Part shown: one piece after another, positions 35,591 through 43,795 of the stretch
Position numbering within the stretch: position 1 is the stretch's first letter
Layout: each line of letters starts with the position of its first letter
Program-made: the position numbers and the translations under genes
The notes under the pieces: generated by a model
Told to the model about the DNA's origin: nothing
The model's input: the letters and a program-made list of their open reading frames with translations, nothing else
Database searches by the model: none
Source of the DNA: Hephaestia caeni
GTDB taxonomy: Bacteria; Pseudomonadota; Alphaproteobacteria; Sphingomonadales; Sphingomonadaceae
Length of the DNA stretch: 64,000 nucleotides
Assembly (NCBI RefSeq): GCF_003550065.1
Contig: NZ_QXDC01000005.1
Span: 218,995-282,994 of the forward strand
Direction of reading: 5' to 3'

Positions 35591-36325
35591 ATGGCCGACA
35601 CTGCCACTCTGCCGCCGCCCGAACACCTGAAATCGGCGCGCATCATGGCCGAGGCGCATCCTACGCGCTGGCCGGGCGAGAGCGTCGACTATCGCCGCGC
35701 GCGCACCGATCTGCTTGCCGAGGAGATAGAACTGCGCCGCCAGATCCAGCGCGTCGCCGAGCACCGCCGTGCGTTGCCACCGGGGCCCGAGGCGAAAGAC
35801 TATCGTTTCCTCGACGCCGAGGGGCGCGACCTGGGCCTCAATGACCTGTTCGGCCGCCACGACACGCTGCTCACCTATTTCTGGATGTACGGCCCCGAGC
35901 GCGAACGACCCTGCCCGATGTGCACGTCGTTCGTCGGCTCGCTCGACGCGCCTGCGCCCGATATCGAGCAGCGGCTCGCACTCGCGATCGTGGGGCGCTC
36001 GCCGGTCGCGCGACAACTCGCCTTCGCCCGCGAGCGCGGCTGGACGCACCTCGATTTCTACCAGACGGTCGGCGACGATTTCGCCCGGGATTACAACATT
36101 CTGGTGGACGGCAACGAAGGCGCAGCCGTCCTCATGTGGCGGCGCGAAGATACCAAGGTGCGACTGTTCTGGGCCGCGGAAGGCGGCCCCGAAACCGCCG
36201 ACCCCGGCTTCGATCCGCACCTCGCCCCCGATCCCACGCCGCTCTGGAACATCCTCGACATGACCCCCGAGGGGCGCGGCACCGATTGGTATCCGAGCCT
36301 CGATTACGGCGCCGACGCGCGCTGA
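35591..36325 (+). CDS. DUF899 thioredoxin-like protein, first gene of the HxlR-divergent operon
   Basis: This 244-aa cytoplasmic protein of the DUF899 (AhpC/TSA-like) family has a predicted thioredoxin fold and a CxxC pair at C108/C111 (GPERERPCPMCTS). It ends with the family motif NILDMTPEGRGTDWYPS. The CxxC suggests thiol-disulfide or peroxide chemistry; no activity is established for the family. AAGGAG precedes the ATG at 35591. It is paralogous to the last gene of the same operon (40736). Confidence 0.88.
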   Translation: MADTATLPPPEHLKSARIMAEAHPTRWPGESVDYRRARTDLLAEEIELRRQIQRVAEHRRALPPGPEAKDYRFLDAEGRDLGLNDLFGRHDTLLTYFWMYGPERERPCPMCTSFVGSLDAPAPDIEQRLALAIVGRSPVARQLAFARERGWTHLDFYQTVGDDFARDYNILVDGNEGAAVLMWRREDTKVRLFWAAEGGPETADPGFDPHLAPDPTPLWNILDMTPEGRGTDWYPSLDYGADAR

Positions 36326-36351
36326 CCGTCTTTCCCCCAAGGAGAACAGCG

Positions 36352-36780
36352 ATGCCCAAGATGATCTTCGTCAACCTGCCCGTCACCAATGTCGCGAAGG
36401 CCACCGTCTTCTACGAGGCGATCGGTTTCGAGAAGAACCCGCAATTCTCCGACGACCATGCCTCGTGCATGGTGTGGTCGGACACGATCCACGTGATGCT
36501 GCTCGATCACGGTTTCTATTCGACCTTCACCACCAAGAAGATCGCCGACACGCACGCCGTGAGCGCTGCGCTGATCTGCCTGTCGCGCGACAGCCGGGCC
36601 GAGGTCGATGCGATCACCGAAGCGGCGCTCGCCGCCGGCGGGCGCGAGGCGCGCGACAAGCAGGACATGGGCTTCATGTACAGTCGCGCCTTCGACGATC
36701 TCGACGGCCATACCTTCGAGGTGATGCACATGGACATGGCAGCCGCCACCGCCGCGATGCAGCCGGAGGCGGCGGCATGA
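36352..36780 (+). CDS. VOC-family (glyoxalase-like) protein
   Basis: This 142-aa vicinal-oxygen-chelate protein has the PhnB/lactoylglutathione-lyase-like pattern IFVNLPVTNVAKATVFYEAIGF at its start and DLDGHTFEVMHMD, carrying a likely metal-ligand Glu, near its end. Substrates of such proteins range from methylglyoxal-glutathione to antibiotics. AAGGAGAA precedes the ATG. It overlaps the following GST gene by 4 bp. Confidence 0.88.
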   Translation: MPKMIFVNLPVTNVAKATVFYEAIGFEKNPQFSDDHASCMVWSDTIHVMLLDHGFYSTFTTKKIADTHAVSAALICLSRDSRAEVDAITEAALAAGGREARDKQDMGFMYSRAFDDLDGHTFEVMHMDMAAATAAMQPEAAA

Positions 36781-37463
36781 GCGCGCCTGTCGTTACCGCG
36801 CTCGATTGGGTGCCCGACGGCGCCAAGGGGCTGGTCCGCGACCTGCGCGTGCGCTGGGCGCTCGAAGAGGTCGGCCAGCCTTATGACGTGCGCCTGCTTC
36901 GCTTCGGCACCCACAAGGAAGGAACGCACCGCGCGCGCCAGCCGTTCGGCCAGGTGCCGACCTATGAGGAGGACGGGCTCGTTCTGTTCGAATCAGGTGC
37001 GATCGTGCTCCACGTCGCCGAACGCCATCCCGGACTGCTCCCCGAAGAACCGAAGGCGCGGGCACGCGCGATCGAATGGCTGTTTGCCGCGCTCAACTCG
37101 GTCGAGACGCCGATTACCGAGCGCTTCTATGCCGCCGTCATCGAGTGCAACGAAAGCTGGGCCGACGCCCGACTGCCAATGGTCGACGATCGCGTCCGCG
37201 GCCGGCTTGGGGAGCTTTCGCAGCGACTGAGCGATGCCGACTGGCTCGATGGCGACTTCAGCGTCGGCGATCTGATGATGGTCTCGGTGCTGCGGCCGCT
37301 GCGGCGTTCGGGGATCGTCGACGAGTTCGCTAACCTCGGCGCTTATGTCGATCGCGGCGAGGCGCGACCCGCCTTCCAGCGCGCGCTTCAGGCGCAACTG
37401 GCGAACTTCACCGGCACGGCGCCGGAAGGCTGGACCATGCCCGGCAAGGCGCCCGCTCCGTGA
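36777..37463 (+). CDS. Glutathione S-transferase family protein
   Basis: This 228-aa GST has an N-terminal thioredoxin-like domain (about 1-85; GLVRDLRVRWALEEVGQPYDV, then QVPTYEEDGLVLFESGAI with the Glu-Ser glutathione contact) and a helical C-terminal domain. Its start is in an ATGA overlap with the VOC gene, so the two are coupled. GST next to VOC enzymes suggests glutathione conjugates of an electrophile as substrates; this is inference. Confidence 0.9.
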   Translation: MSAPVVTALDWVPDGAKGLVRDLRVRWALEEVGQPYDVRLLRFGTHKEGTHRARQPFGQVPTYEEDGLVLFESGAIVLHVAERHPGLLPEEPKARARAIEWLFAALNSVETPITERFYAAVIECNESWADARLPMVDDRVRGRLGELSQRLSDADWLDGDFSVGDLMMVSVLRPLRRSGIVDEFANLGAYVDRGEARPAFQRALQAQLANFTGTAPEGWTMPGKAPAP

Positions 37464-37564
37464 GGCGCATTCTCGCCACATCCAGCAGCATCTCGCTTGC
37501 GTTCACCGGGTTTGCGGTCACCATCGCCGCGATCGTGCTGAGCCAAGGGGCACCCTTCGCCTGA
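37460..37564 (+). CDS. 34-aa hydrophobic peptide overlapping the GST stop
   Basis: A short frame begins with GTG in a GTGA overlap with the GST stop and ends 17 bp before the DUF1428 gene. It encodes a basic start (RRILATSSS) and one hydrophobic helix (ISLAFTGFAVTIAAIVLS). The overlap and clean membrane pattern suggest a real small protein, but no family is recognised. Confidence 0.4.
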   Translation: MRRILATSSSISLAFTGFAVTIAAIVLSQGAPFA

Positions 37565-37581
37565 TCCTTCAGAGGAGAGAA

Positions 37582-38304
37582 ATGATGACCTACGTTCAAG
37601 GCTTCGTGATCCCCGCCCACCAGGACAACCGGGAGGCCTATCGCGACATGGCCGCCAAGGCGGCGCCGATCTTTGCCGAATATGGCGCCCAGCGTATCGT
37701 CGAGACCTGGGGTGACGATATTCCCGACGGCAAGCAGACCGACATGAAACGCGCCGTCCAGGCCAATCCCGACGAACAGATCGTCTATTCGTGGGTGATC
37801 TGGCCCGACAAGGCGACCTGTGATGCGGCGTCGGAAAAGATGATGGCGGACGAGCGCATGAAGCCCGACGGGACGCCGATCCCATTCGATATGCAACGAA
37901 TGATCTATGCCGGCTTCGATGCCGTCATGGACACGGGCGACGGCGGCGCTTTTGGCTATGTCGACGGCATGGTCGCGCCGGTGCCGACGACGGCGAAGGA
38001 TGAGTATCTCGGCCATGCCCGCATGGCGGCGGACCTCTTCAAGCAGGCCGGGGCAACGCGGCTGGTCGAGAATTGGGGCACCGCCGTACCCGACGGCAAG
38101 GTCACCGACTTCAAACGCGCGGTCGAGGCCAAGGAGGACGAGACCGTCGTCTTCTCGTGGATCGAATGGCCCGACAAGCAGACCCGCGACGCCGGCATGG
38201 CCAGGATCATGGAAGACCCCGCGATGCGCAATACGCCGATGCCCTTCGACGGCAAACGCATGATCTTCGGCGGTTTCGTGCCGATCCTCGACACCGACGC
38301 CTGA
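37582..38304 (+). CDS. Tandem DUF1428 (YbaA-like) protein
   Basis: This 240-aa protein is made of two DUF1428 units. Residues about 4-115 (YVQGFVIPA, IVETWGDDIPDGKQTDMKRAV) and about 126-237 (YVDGMVAPV, LVENWGTAVPDGKVTDFKRAV) are clear duplicates. Normal family members are about 117 aa with one unit and form an alpha/beta ferredoxin-like fold of unknown function. GAGGAGAG precedes the ATG at 37582. The doubled form may be an obligate pseudo-dimer. Confidence 0.9.
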   Translation: MMTYVQGFVIPAHQDNREAYRDMAAKAAPIFAEYGAQRIVETWGDDIPDGKQTDMKRAVQANPDEQIVYSWVIWPDKATCDAASEKMMADERMKPDGTPIPFDMQRMIYAGFDAVMDTGDGGAFGYVDGMVAPVPTTAKDEYLGHARMAADLFKQAGATRLVENWGTAVPDGKVTDFKRAVEAKEDETVVFSWIEWPDKQTRDAGMARIMEDPAMRNTPMPFDGKRMIFGGFVPILDTDA

Positions 38305-38317
38305 CAGGAGACGATCG

Positions 38318-39097
38318 ATGCCCAATCCTCATGGCACCCCGATCTGGTACGAACTGATGACCGCCGATCCCACCGCGTCCAAGGCGTTCTACGACGACGT
38401 GATCGGCTGGACGATCGACGCCGAGCCCGCGATGCCCGGCATGGACTATCGCATGATCAACACCGCCGACGGCGGCATGGTCGGCGGCGTGATGCGGCTG
38501 ACCGACGACATGACCAAGGGCGGCGCGAAGCCCGGCTGGTTCTTCTATATCGGCGTCGACGATGTCGATGCGACGGCCGCGAAGGTGACGGCCGAGGGCG
38601 GCGGCGTGATCATGCCGCCGTGGATGATCGAGGGCGTCGGCCGGATGGCGCTCGTCCGCGATCCGCAGGGCAATCCCTTCTACGTGATGCGCGGCGCGAG
38701 CGACGAGAGCAGCACCGCCTTCAGCCGCGACGGCATGGGCAAGTGCAACTGGAACGAGCTGACGACGACCGATCAAGAAGGCGCGCACGCCTTCTACGCA
38801 GCGGTGTTCGGCTGGACCTACCCCGACAAGATGCCGATGGGCGAGATGGGCGATTACGTCTTCGTGCAGGCCGCCGACCAGTCGATCGGCGCGACGATGA
38901 CCGCCGCGCAGCCCGACCAGCCTACGGGCTGGCAATTCTACTTCCGCACCCCCGATATCGATGTCGCCGCCGGAAAGGTCGGAAAGGACGGCGGCACCGT
39001 CCATGCCGGCCCGATGGAGGTACCCGGCGGCGACCGCATCATCGTCGCGGGCGACACCCACGGCGTGCGCTTCGGCGCGGTCGCGCCCGGCAAGTGA
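38318..39097 (+). CDS. Two-domain VOC-family protein
   Basis: This 259-aa protein has two VOC/glyoxalase-like modules. The first (about 8-125) contains IWYELMTADPTASKAFYDDVIGW and the second (about 142-255) contains NWNELTTTDQEGAHAFYAAVFGW. It resembles the CFP30-type hydroxylase/VOC group. The substrate is unknown. CAGGAGA precedes the ATG, 13 bp after the DUF1428 gene. Confidence 0.9.
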   Translation: MPNPHGTPIWYELMTADPTASKAFYDDVIGWTIDAEPAMPGMDYRMINTADGGMVGGVMRLTDDMTKGGAKPGWFFYIGVDDVDATAAKVTAEGGGVIMPPWMIEGVGRMALVRDPQGNPFYVMRGASDESSTAFSRDGMGKCNWNELTTTDQEGAHAFYAAVFGWTYPDKMPMGEMGDYVFVQAADQSIGATMTAAQPDQPTGWQFYFRTPDIDVAAGKVGKDGGTVHAGPMEVPGGDRIIVAGDTHGVRFGAVAPGK

Positions 39098-39108
39098 GGA
39101 GAGAGACG

Positions 39109-39594
39109 ATGAGCAAGAGCGCGATGACGACCTGCCTCTGGTTCGACAATGGCGAGGCGCGCAAGGCCGCCGAATTCTATGCCGCGACCTTCCCTGACAG
39201 CCATGTCGGCACGGGCAACGCGTCGCCGAACGACAATCCATCGACCAAGGCAGGCGAGGAACTGACGGTGGAGTTCACCTTGCTCGGCCAATCGTTCGTC
39301 GGCTTGAACGGCGGCCCGCATTTCAAGCCCAACGAGGCGGTGAGCTTCATGATCCTGACCGACGATCAGGAACAGACCGATCGCTATTGGAACGCAATCG
39401 TCGGCAACGGCGGCCAGGAAAGCATGTGCGGCTGGTGCAAGGATCGCTGGGGCTTTTCGTGGCAGATCACACCGCGCGCGCTGCTCGCGGCGACGACCGA
39501 TCCCGATCGTACCGCCGCCAAGCGCGCGATGGACGCGATGATGACGATGAAGAAGATCGACATCGCGACGATCGAAGCCGCACAGGCCGGCTGA
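39109..39594 (+). CDS. PhnB-like VOC-family protein
   Basis: This 161-aa member of the PhnB/3-demethylubiquinone-methyltransferase-like VOC group has CLWFDNGEARKAAEFYAATF, NGGPHFKPNEAVSFMI and the aromatic CGWCKDRWGFSWQITP. Despite the historical family name, such proteins are not methyltransferases. GAGGAGAGAGA precedes the ATG. It is the third VOC-type gene in this operon. Confidence 0.9.
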   Translation: MSKSAMTTCLWFDNGEARKAAEFYAATFPDSHVGTGNASPNDNPSTKAGEELTVEFTLLGQSFVGLNGGPHFKPNEAVSFMILTDDQEQTDRYWNAIVGNGGQESMCGWCKDRWGFSWQITPRALLAATTDPDRTAAKRAMDAMMTMKKIDIATIEAAQAG

Positions 39595-39598
39595 ACCG

Positions 39599-40249
39599 AT
39601 GCTCGCGCTCTACGGCCATCCCTTTTCCTCCTATACCTGGAAGGCGCTGATCCCGCTCTACGCGAACGCGACGCCGTTCGAGTTCAGAGAGGTCGGCCCG
39701 GACCATCCCGATCACGCGGCCTTCGTCGCGACGGCGCATCCGGCGGGCAAGTTCCCCGTGCTCGACGACGACGGAACGGTCGTGATCGAGGCGACCGCGA
39801 TCATCGAATATTTCGCGGTTCGACACCCCGGCCCCGCCCCGCTGATCCCGCCCGATCCGGCCGGGGCCATCACGACGCGGATGCTCGACCGCGTGTTCGA
39901 CAATTACGTGATGGCGAACATGCAGCGCGTCGTGAACGCGTACATCGCAAACGGGGACAACCCCGATCCGGCCGAGGTCGCTGCCGGGAAGGAGGGGCTG
40001 CTGCGCGTCTATCGCTGGCTCGAAGGCTGGCTCGGCGAGAACGCGCTGCCGCCGCACGTGTCGCTCGTCACTTGCGCGGCCGCGCCGTCGCTATTCTACG
40101 CCGACTGGGTCGAGCGCATTCCCGCCGATTGCCCGCGCCTCGCCGCCCTGCGCGCCGAATTGCTGGCGCTTCCCCCGGTCGCCCGCTGCGTCGACGACGC
40201 GCGGCCGTACCGTCCCTGGTTCCCGCCCGGCACCCCCGATCGGGACTGA
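39599..40249 (+). CDS. Glutathione S-transferase family protein
   Basis: This 216-aa GST has an N-terminal thioredoxin-like fold (LALYGHPFSSYTWKALIPLYA, GKFPVLDDDGTVVIEATAII) and an all-helical C-terminal domain. The Ser residues after GHPF could provide the catalytic hydroxyl. It begins 4 bp after the preceding VOC gene and is the second GST of the operon. Confidence 0.9.
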   Translation: MLALYGHPFSSYTWKALIPLYANATPFEFREVGPDHPDHAAFVATAHPAGKFPVLDDDGTVVIEATAIIEYFAVRHPGPAPLIPPDPAGAITTRMLDRVFDNYVMANMQRVVNAYIANGDNPDPAEVAAGKEGLLRVYRWLEGWLGENALPPHVSLVTCAAAPSLFYADWVERIPADCPRLAALRAELLALPPVARCVDDARPYRPWFPPGTPDRD

Positions 40250-40271
40250 TATCGAACGAGAGGATTCCGAA

Positions 40272-40733
40272 ATGGCCGACACCAATGAACTGACGATCAC
40301 CCGCTACATCGACGCCCCGCCAGAGACGGTGTGGGACGTGATGGTCAACCGCCAGGAGGAATGGTGGTGCCCCAAGCCGTGGCGCGCCGAATTCGACGTC
40401 AACGAACGCCGTCCCGGCGGCCGCAACGAGGTCAGGATGCACGGCCCCGAGGGCGAAGTGCACACGCACAACGGCACCTATCTCGCCTTCGACGACGGGC
40501 GGCGGTTCGTCTCGACCGATGCCATCCAGGGCGATTTCGAACCCGCGGATCCGTTCATGGTCGGCATCTGGGAAATCGCGCCCGAGGGCAACGGCACCCG
40601 CTACACCGCCCGCGCCCGCCACTGGACCGAAGACGCCCGAAAGCGCCACGAGGATATGGGCTTCGCCGAAGGCTGGGGCACCTGCGCCGACCAGCTCCAG
40701 GCGCTCTGCGAACAAACGACCGCGGAGACCTGA
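40272..40733 (+). CDS. SRPBCC (AHSA1-like) ligand-binding protein
   Basis: This 153-aa helix-grip protein of the START/Bet v1 superfamily has the AHSA1 pattern: TITRYIDAPPETVWDVM at the start, GTYLAFDDGRRFVSTDA in the middle and a C-terminal helix with GFAEGWGTCADQL. Members bind small hydrophobic ligands or assist catalysis. It is within the HxlR-divergent operon. Confidence 0.9.
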   Translation: MADTNELTITRYIDAPPETVWDVMVNRQEEWWCPKPWRAEFDVNERRPGGRNEVRMHGPEGEVHTHNGTYLAFDDGRRFVSTDAIQGDFEPADPFMVGIWEIAPEGNGTRYTARARHWTEDARKRHEDMGFAEGWGTCADQLQALCEQTTAET

Positions 40734-40735
40734 TC

Positions 40736-41470
40736 ATGGCCAGCGATCCAGTCCACCTCGCCTATCCCAACGAGAGCGCCGGCTATCGCGAGGCCCGCAA
40801 CGAGCTGCTCGATGCCGAGATCGACCTGCGCCGCCGGATCGAGCACGTCGCCGCGTTGCGGCGCGCGCTCCCGCCCGGCGGCGCCCCGCCGCAGGACTAT
40901 GTGTTCGAGCGCACCGACGCCCACGGGCGCCCCGAACAGGTGAAGCTCTCTGAACTGTTCGAGGATCATCCCACGATCATCCTCTACAGCTTCATGTACG
41001 GCCCGGAACGTGACCTGCCGTGCAACGGCTGCACACACATACTCGACGCGCTCGACGGCACCGCGCGCCACGCCAATCAGGTGTTGCCGCTCTACATCGT
41101 CGCGCGCTCCCCGTTGGTGCGGCTGGAGGCCTGGGGCCGGGTACGCGGCTGGCGCTTCTTCCGGTTCCTCTCGGCCGAGGGCAACAGCTATACGAGCGAC
41201 TATTTCGGCAACACCACCGGCGTCAGCGACGCGATGCGCACCGAACGCGGCTACCAGCCCGGCGAAAACTGGGATCAGCCGGTGTTCAACGTCTTCACCA
41301 AACGCGACGGCACGGTGCGCCATTCCTGGGGCACCGAACTGGTCTACGTCGCAGAAGAGCCCGGCCAGAACCACCGCGCCGTCGACATGGTCGACCCGCT
41401 GTGGAACCTGCTCGATATGACGCCCGAGGGGCGCGGCACGGATTGGTTTCCCAAGGTCTGGTACGATTGA
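40736..41470 (+). CDS. DUF899 thioredoxin-like protein, last gene of the operon
   Basis: This 244-aa paralogue of the first gene of the operon has a CxxC pair at C96/C99 (GPERDLPCNGCTH) and the same ending LLDMTPEGRGTDWFPK. Its presence at both ends of one operon suggests two related redox partners. It starts 2 bp after the SRPBCC gene stops and ends 6 bp before the convergent lipoprotein gene. Confidence 0.88.
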   Translation: MASDPVHLAYPNESAGYREARNELLDAEIDLRRRIEHVAALRRALPPGGAPPQDYVFERTDAHGRPEQVKLSELFEDHPTIILYSFMYGPERDLPCNGCTHILDALDGTARHANQVLPLYIVARSPLVRLEAWGRVRGWRFFRFLSAEGNSYTSDYFGNTTGVSDAMRTERGYQPGENWDQPVFNVFTKRDGTVRHSWGTELVYVAEEPGQNHRAVDMVDPLWNLLDMTPEGRGTDWFPKVWYD

Positions 41471-41476
41471 CGGGCG

Positions 41477-42100
41477 TCAGGGCAGGCAGGCGTGATCCGC
41501 ATCGGCGGCGGCACGGGCACGATCGTTCTGATCCGCGCCCGGCACGATCTTGTCGGTGATGCACGGCCTGTCGCCATCCAGCGAAGCGACCATCAGGTAC
41601 GACGTCTCGCTACCCGGGCTGGTCGGATTCTCGACCACATTGTAACGGACGATCATCGCGTCCGGCGCAACGCTCGCGCCCGCCTTGCCACGCCATTCGA
41701 CCGTCTTTCCGAGCGCGCTGAACCCACCCCCGCCCACTTCGGAAAGCCGCAAGCTGGCGCTGCCGCCACCGGGCCGCTCGACCAGCAAATTCTGCCGCGC
41801 ATCGGCATCGATCAGCCGCAGCCCGTATCCACCGACCCCCGGGCAGCGTGATTCGGCAAACCCCGCTTCTTGGGGTCGTTCCCGAATCAATTCACAGTCG
41901 GAAAGGCTGGTGTAACGCGAGGCGCGGGCGGCATCACCGGTCGGCGTTGCAGAAGGAGCAGGGTCGGCCGCGGGTTCGTTCGACGACACCGCTTCCCGCG
42001 CTGTTGAAGGCGTCTCGTCCGGCGCCGCGACGTCAGAGGCGGCACGTTCACCGCAACCCGCCGCAAACGCCAGCACGCCGAGGATAAGGATATTCTTCAT
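41477..42100 (-). CDS. Hypothetical lipoprotein
   Basis: This protein of about 207 aa has a lipoprotein signal (KNILILGVLAFAAGC, lipobox AAGC), a Pro/Ala/Ser/Glu-rich linker (about 25-60) and a C-terminal domain with four cysteines. I do not recognise the domain. The ATG at 42100 is preferred because it gives a normal-length signal; one at 42106 is also possible. Confidence 0.7.
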   Translation of the reverse strand: MKNILILGVLAFAAGCGERAASDVAAPDETPSTAREAVSSNEPAADPAPSATPTGDAARASRYTSLSDCELIRERPQEAGFAESRCPGVGGYGLRLIDADARQNLLVERPGGGSASLRLSEVGGGGFSALGKTVEWRGKAGASVAPDAMIVRYNVVENPTSPGSETSYLMVASLDGDRPCITDKIVPGADQNDRARAAADADHACLP

Positions 42101-42148
42101 GCGCAATGAAACGTCGAGGCGCGGCGCACGATCCCTCGCCCGAAGCGA

Positions 42149-42745
42149 TCAGGCGAAGGCCGCCGCCTTTCTCAACCGCTGATATGCCTCGATCACCTCG
42201 CGCAACGCGTGTTCGTGCGTGCGATCGCCACCGTTGCGGTCGGGGTGGTAGCGCTGGAGCAATTCGGCATAACGCTTGCGAAGGGCAGTTCTATCGGCAT
42301 TCGCTTCCAGCCCCATCACCCGCATCGCTTTGCGGTCGCCATCGGATAGCGGCGGCCCGTCGCTGCGCTCGCGCGCGTCGCGCCGCCGGAAACGCCCGCC
42401 GATCGCATCGAGCGGATCGGTAAAATCCGCCCAGCGCGGCGGCACATCGCCGCCCGCGCTCGCGAAGGCGCGCGTCTCGCGCTCCCATCCCGAAAGCGGG
42501 TGCTGCGCGGCGTTGATCTCGTCGGGCGTCATGCCGCTGAAGAAATTATAGCGCGCATTGAATTCGCGAACATGATCGAGACAGAACCAGCGATAGCGGC
42601 GCGGTTGATCGGCTGGCCCCGATTCGGCGCCGGGCGCACGGAATTCGCCGGGCGCGCTGCATCCCGGCGCCTCGCACGCACGCCCGTTATCCTCGAAACG
42701 ACCGTGAAACCGCGTGTTGGGCCTGTCTTTGCCTGGACGTCGCAA
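42149..42745 (-). CDS. J-domain (DnaJ-like) protein
   Basis: This protein of about 198 aa has a C-terminal J domain (about 140-198): VMGLEANADRTALRKRYAEL followed by the HPD motif in QRYHPDRNGG. The N-terminal part has a Cys/His-containing segment (CEAPGCSAPGEF, RWFCLDHVREFN) common to alphaproteobacterial J proteins. It should stimulate DnaK. I chose the TTG at 42745 because GGGGAG lies 5 bp upstream; the open frame to 42796 would overlap the divergent bolA start. Confidence 0.85.
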   Translation of the reverse strand: MRRPGKDRPNTRFHGRFEDNGRACEAPGCSAPGEFRAPGAESGPADQPRRYRWFCLDHVREFNARYNFFSGMTPDEINAAQHPLSGWERETRAFASAGGDVPPRWADFTDPLDAIGGRFRRRDARERSDGPPLSDGDRKAMRVMGLEANADRTALRKRYAELLQRYHPDRNGGDRTHEHALREVIEAYQRLRKAAAFA

Positions 42746-42786
42746 CCCTGCTCCCCGCTTCGGACAAAGCGGCCTATATAGGGGCG

Positions 42787-43074
42787 ATGATAGCACCTGC
42801 CACCGGCCCCGTCGCCGCCGAGATCACGGCCCGCCTCACGCGGGCGCTCACCCCGACCAGGCTCGAGGTGATCAACGACAGCGCGGGGCATCGCGGCCAT
42901 GCCGGCGACGACGGCTCGGGCGAATCGCATTTCACCGTGATCGTCGAATCACCCGTTTTCGAGGGGCAGGCGCGCGTGGCGCGGCAGCGGATGGTGAACA
43001 AGGCGCTGGGCGCGCTGATGGACGAGCGCATCCACGCGCTCGCGATCCGGGCGCACGCGCCGGGAGACGCCTGA
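42787..43074 (+). CDS. bolA: BolA-family protein
   Basis: This 95-aa BolA protein has the class II KH-like fold, with the conserved NDSAGHRGH, SHFTVIVESPVF and VNKALGALMDERIHALAI. The His residues are ligands for Fe-S clusters shared with monothiol glutaredoxins. Its stop overlaps the start of the next GST gene (TGATG). It is divergent from the J-domain gene. Confidence 0.93.
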   Translation: MIAPATGPVAAEITARLTRALTPTRLEVINDSAGHRGHAGDDGSGESHFTVIVESPVFEGQARVARQRMVNKALGALMDERIHALAIRAHAPGDA

Positions 43075-43781
43075 TGATCTACAAATTATGGTATTGGCCA
43101 TCGGTTCAGGGACGCGGCGAGTTCATCCGCCTGGCGATGGAAGCCGGCGACATCGCCTATCGCGATTGCGCGCGCGATCGCGGTCAAGACGCGCTTCTTG
43201 AACGGATGAGCAGGATCTACAGCCGTCAGCCCTTTGCCCCACCATTCCTCGAACTCGATGGTTTCGCGATCGCGCAGGTCGCCAACATCCTGATGTATCT
43301 GGGCGAGCGCCATGATCTCGCGCCCGCGCCGATGGCCGACCGATTATGGCTCAATCAACTGCAACTCACCGTCGCGGATATGGTCGCCGAGGTGCACAAC
43401 GTGCATCACCCCGTTGCCGCCGGTGCCTATTACCATGAGCAGAAAGACGAGGCTGCGCGGACGGCGAAACAGTTCCGCGAACAGCGGATGCCCACGTTCC
43501 TACGGCATTTCGAGGCCGCAACGACGGCCACTGACGGCGCTTGGGTGATCGACGACCGCTGGACCTATATCGATACGTCGCTGTTCCAGTTGATCGAGGG
43601 GCTACGCTACATGTTCCCCAAAAGAATGGCGACGCTCGAACCCGATCTGCCCGGGCTGGTCCGAATCCACGATCAGGTCGCGGAACTACCTCGTATCAAG
43701 GCCTATCTTGCCAGCGATCGCCGGATTGCGTTCAACCAGGACGGTCTCTTCCGTCACTATCCCGAACTCGACGCCGCCTGA
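43074..43781 (+). CDS. Glutathione S-transferase family protein
   Basis: This 235-aa GST has KLWYWPSVQGRGEFIRLAMEAG at the N-terminus, resembling the sigma/alpha-like pattern where a Tyr near residue 7 activates glutathione. A helical C-terminal domain ends near LFRHYPELDA. It is translationally coupled to bolA. Confidence 0.88.
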   Translation: MIYKLWYWPSVQGRGEFIRLAMEAGDIAYRDCARDRGQDALLERMSRIYSRQPFAPPFLELDGFAIAQVANILMYLGERHDLAPAPMADRLWLNQLQLTVADMVAEVHNVHHPVAAGAYYHEQKDEAARTAKQFREQRMPTFLRHFEAATTATDGAWVIDDRWTYIDTSLFQLIEGLRYMFPKRMATLEPDLPGLVRIHDQVAELPRIKAYLASDRRIAFNQDGLFRHYPELDAA

Positions 43782-43795
43782 CGAGGGAAACGCCC

